Source: CAZBGL01 sp964491375 (lineage in GTDB: Bacteria; Desulfobacterota; Deferrisomatia; Deferrisomatales; Deferrisomataceae). Taken from it: DNA of 14,496 bases. Location of the stretch: NCBI GenBank assembly GCA_964491375.1, contig CAZBGL010000012.1:1-14496 (forward strand), written 5' to 3'. A model generated the notes under the pieces. The model worked only from the letters and a program-made list of their open reading frames with translations. It was not told the DNA's origin and did no database searches. The translations under genes and the position numbers were made by a program. This document shows, one piece after another, positions 13,051-14,496 of the stretch; the stretch's first letter is position 1, and the number at the start of each line of letters is the position of its first letter.

Positions 13051-13973
13051 GGCCTCTCCCGTGCCCGTCTCAGCAGGCCCCCCAGGGCAGGGGCCGGGTC
13101 GTGGCCCACCACCACACCGGCGTACGGCGCCCCCAACCGCTCGGCCGCCCCGGCCACCCCCCGGCGGAAGCCCTCCATCTCCTCCCGGTAGGCCCTGCGC
13201 ACCCCCTCGGGATCCACCACGAGGCTCCCAGGACCCTCCAGGTCCTTGAAACGGCACACATCGTCGAACGGAAGGTCCAGTTCGTCCGGGTGGAGTACGT
13301 GCACCACGCGGGGGGCGATCCCCCTGGCGGCCATCAGGCGCGGACCCGGTAGGGCCTCGTCCTCGGGATCCAAGAAGTCCGAAAACAAGAACACCGCAGC
13401 TGCGCGCCCGAGCCGGTCGGCCAGCGCCTCGCAGGTCCGGGTGAGCCCGGCCCGGCCCTCCGGCTCCGCCCGGGCCAGAACGTCGACCAGGGCGCCCAGG
13501 TGCGCCCGCCCCGTCCGGGGCGGCAGCCCCTCGCCCCCGCGCCCTCCGGCGAACACGAGCCCCACGGCGTCGCCCTGCCGCAGCAGGCACGCGGCGAGGG
13601 CCACGGCGCACCGGGCCGCGGTGTGGTACTTCGACCCCCTCACCTCCCCGGTCCGGCCCCCATACGCCATGGACCCGCTCGCGTCCACCACCAGAACGGC
13701 CCTCTGGAGCCGTTCGTCCTCGTATCGTTTCACGTAGTAGCGGTCGGTCTTGGCGTAGATCCGCCAGTCCAGGTGGCGAAGGTCATCGCCCGGCGCATAC
13801 TCGGTGTGCTCGGAGAACTCCAGACTGGCCCCCCTCCGGGGACTCCGGTGGATGCCGCGCTGGGGATGGGCCGTGGGCGGGCCGGGAACACCCCACCGCA
13901 CCAGGCGGGACACCAGTTCCGGGTCGTACAGGTCCCTGCGGTCAAGCACCGCCGACCGCCCGGAACACCCCAT
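13038..13973 (-). CDS. DUF58 domain protein, 311 aa
   Basis: DUF58 proteins are cytoplasmic or membrane-associated vWA-like partners of MoxR ATPases. The signature EYAPGDDLRHLDWRIYAKT (58-76) is followed by KRYEDERLQRAVLVVDASGS (82-101) with MIDAS-type D97-x-S99-x-S101. A later Thr (GLTRTCEALAD) and Asp (FLFSDFLDPED) complete a plausible metal site. No membrane helix is seen. ATG at 13973 gives a 32-base overlap with moxR; an in-frame GTG at 13949 would reduce the overlap to eight bases, and the choice between them is open because neither has a strong ribosome site. The DUF58 core starts well after both. The stop lies inside the BatA-like gene's start region, so the chain of overlaps is unbroken. 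Confidence 0.92.
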   Translation of the reverse strand: MGCSGRSAVLDRRDLYDPELVSRLVRWGVPGPPTAHPQRGIHRSPRRGASLEFSEHTEYAPGDDLRHLDWRIYAKTDRYYVKRYEDERLQRAVLVVDASGSMAYGGRTGEVRGSKYHTAARCAVALAACLLRQGDAVGLVFAGGRGGEGLPPRTGRAHLGALVDVLARAEPEGRAGLTRTCEALADRLGRAAAVFLFSDFLDPEDEALPGPRLMAARGIAPRVVHVLHPDELDLPFDDVCRFKDLEGPGSLVVDPEGVRRAYREEMEGFRRGVAGAAERLGAPYAGVVVGHDPAPALGGLLRRARERPWTS

Positions 13974-14496
13974 CCAGGACCTCGTCCACGCCCACCCCCT
14001 GGGCCTCGGCCCGGAAGTTGAGCACGATCCGGTGCTTCAGCACAGGGCCCGCCAGGGAGCGTACGTCCTCACCGCCGGCCGCGAACCGGCCCGACAACAT
14101 GGCCCTTGCCTTGGCCGCCAGCACCAGGTGCTGGGCTGCCCGGGGCCCCGCACCCCAGCTCACGAAATCCCGCACCACGGCGGGGGCGTCAGGCCCCGGC
14201 CGGGTGGCCCGGACCAGCCGCACCGCATACCGCAGCGCCGCATCGGCAATGGGCACGCGGGGCACCAGGGCCTGGAACCCCCGGATCGCCCGGGGGTCGA
14301 GCACCTTGCGCGGTTCGGGCGGCGGGCCGGCGGTGGTGCGCCGCACGATCTCCTCCTCCTCGTCGGGCGAGGGGTACGGCACCTCGATGGAGAACAGGAA
14401 CCGGTCGAGCTGGGCCTCGGGCAAGGGATAGGTCCCCTCCTGCTCGATCGGGTTCTGGGTGGCGAACACCAGGAACGGACTCGGCAGGGGGTGGTC
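13942..14496 (-). CDS. moxR: MoxR-family AAA+ ATPase, C-terminal part
   Basis: The frame is open at the right edge; 184 residues plus the stop are visible, a little over half of a usual MoxR (about 320 residues). MoxR ATPases are AAA+ chaperone-like proteins that remodel or activate partner complexes together with vWA proteins. The visible part starts just before sensor 1 and shows FATQNPIEQEGTYPLPEAQL followed by DRFLF, the near-invariant MoxR block with the sensor-1 Asn and the Arg-finger region (EAQLDRF). The C-terminal lid follows (WGAGPRAAQHLVLAAKARAM, then RSLAGPVLKHRIVLN). Walker A and B lie outside the window. It is the first visible gene of the minus-strand operon; the promoter must be further right. 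Confidence 0.95.
   Translation of the reverse strand, partial: DHPLPSPFLVFATQNPIEQEGTYPLPEAQLDRFLFSIEVPYPSPDEEEEIVRRTTAGPPPEPRKVLDPRAIRGFQALVPRVPIADAALRYAVRLVRATRPGPDAPAVVRDFVSWGAGPRAAQHLVLAAKARAMLSGRFAAGGEDVRSLAGPVLKHRIVLNFRAEAQGVGVDEVLDGVFRAVGGA

Noticed and set aside
10555..13191. 878-codon plus-strand frame opposite the DUF4159 and BatA-like genes
   Set aside because: It spans two real genes on the other strand, has low-complexity Arg/Pro/His content and no recognisable domain.
13051..13611. N-terminal extension of the BatA-like protein
   Set aside because: It is the shadow of the DUF58 gene; the BatA domain begins a few residues after GTG 13050.

Overview
The window is GC-rich throughout, with tightly packed genes, frequent GTG starts and stop/start overlaps. 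The gene content (115-kDa-class NAD-glutamate dehydrogenase, MucR/Ros zinc-finger regulator, CheX-type phosphatase, MoxR/DUF58/vWA cluster) fits a high-GC free-living Gram-negative bacterium. My best guess is a deltaproteobacterial lineage (Desulfobacterota/Myxococcota; a Deferrisoma-like organism is possible), but the sequence does not prove this. I see no rRNA, tRNA, insertion sequence, prophage or CRISPR array.

Left part, + strand: positions 1-1638 hold the 3' part of a YyaL/DUF255 (thioredoxin plus six-hairpin glycosidase-like) protein. A 757-base non-coding stretch follows (1639-2395). It carries dispersed palindromic repeats, a near-perfect hairpin, two short-unit tandem arrays with 7-8 bp units, and finally a possible promoter with a dyad operator. 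Next comes a 999-residue NAD-dependent glutamate dehydrogenase (2396-5395).

Middle, - strand: from 5444 to the right edge every gene is on the minus strand. Two overlapping genes of unknown function (5444-6333) lie downstream of a MucR-family regulator (6412-6882). The regulator has its own recognisable promoter, a dyad across the predicted transcription start and a strong rho-independent terminator, so it looks monocistronic.

Right part, - strand: positions 7105-14496 form one apparent operon, read from the right edge leftward: moxR (partial) > DUF58 > BatA-like vWA membrane protein > DUF4159 with a Tat-like signal > second vWA membrane protein > gamma-glutamylcyclotransferase-like protein > CheX-like phosphatase. 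The first six genes overlap their neighbours (32, 13, 4, 4 and 4 nt) and cheX follows after 21 nt. MoxR AAA+ ATPases with vWA partners are thought to act as chaperone/remodelling systems at the membrane. Here three successive proteins also seem to carry a glutamine-amidotransferase-like alpha/beta domain without a recognisable nucleophile. The gamma-glutamyl enzyme and CheX phosphatase at the operon's end are the unusual part and the best candidate for an undescribed functional coupling.
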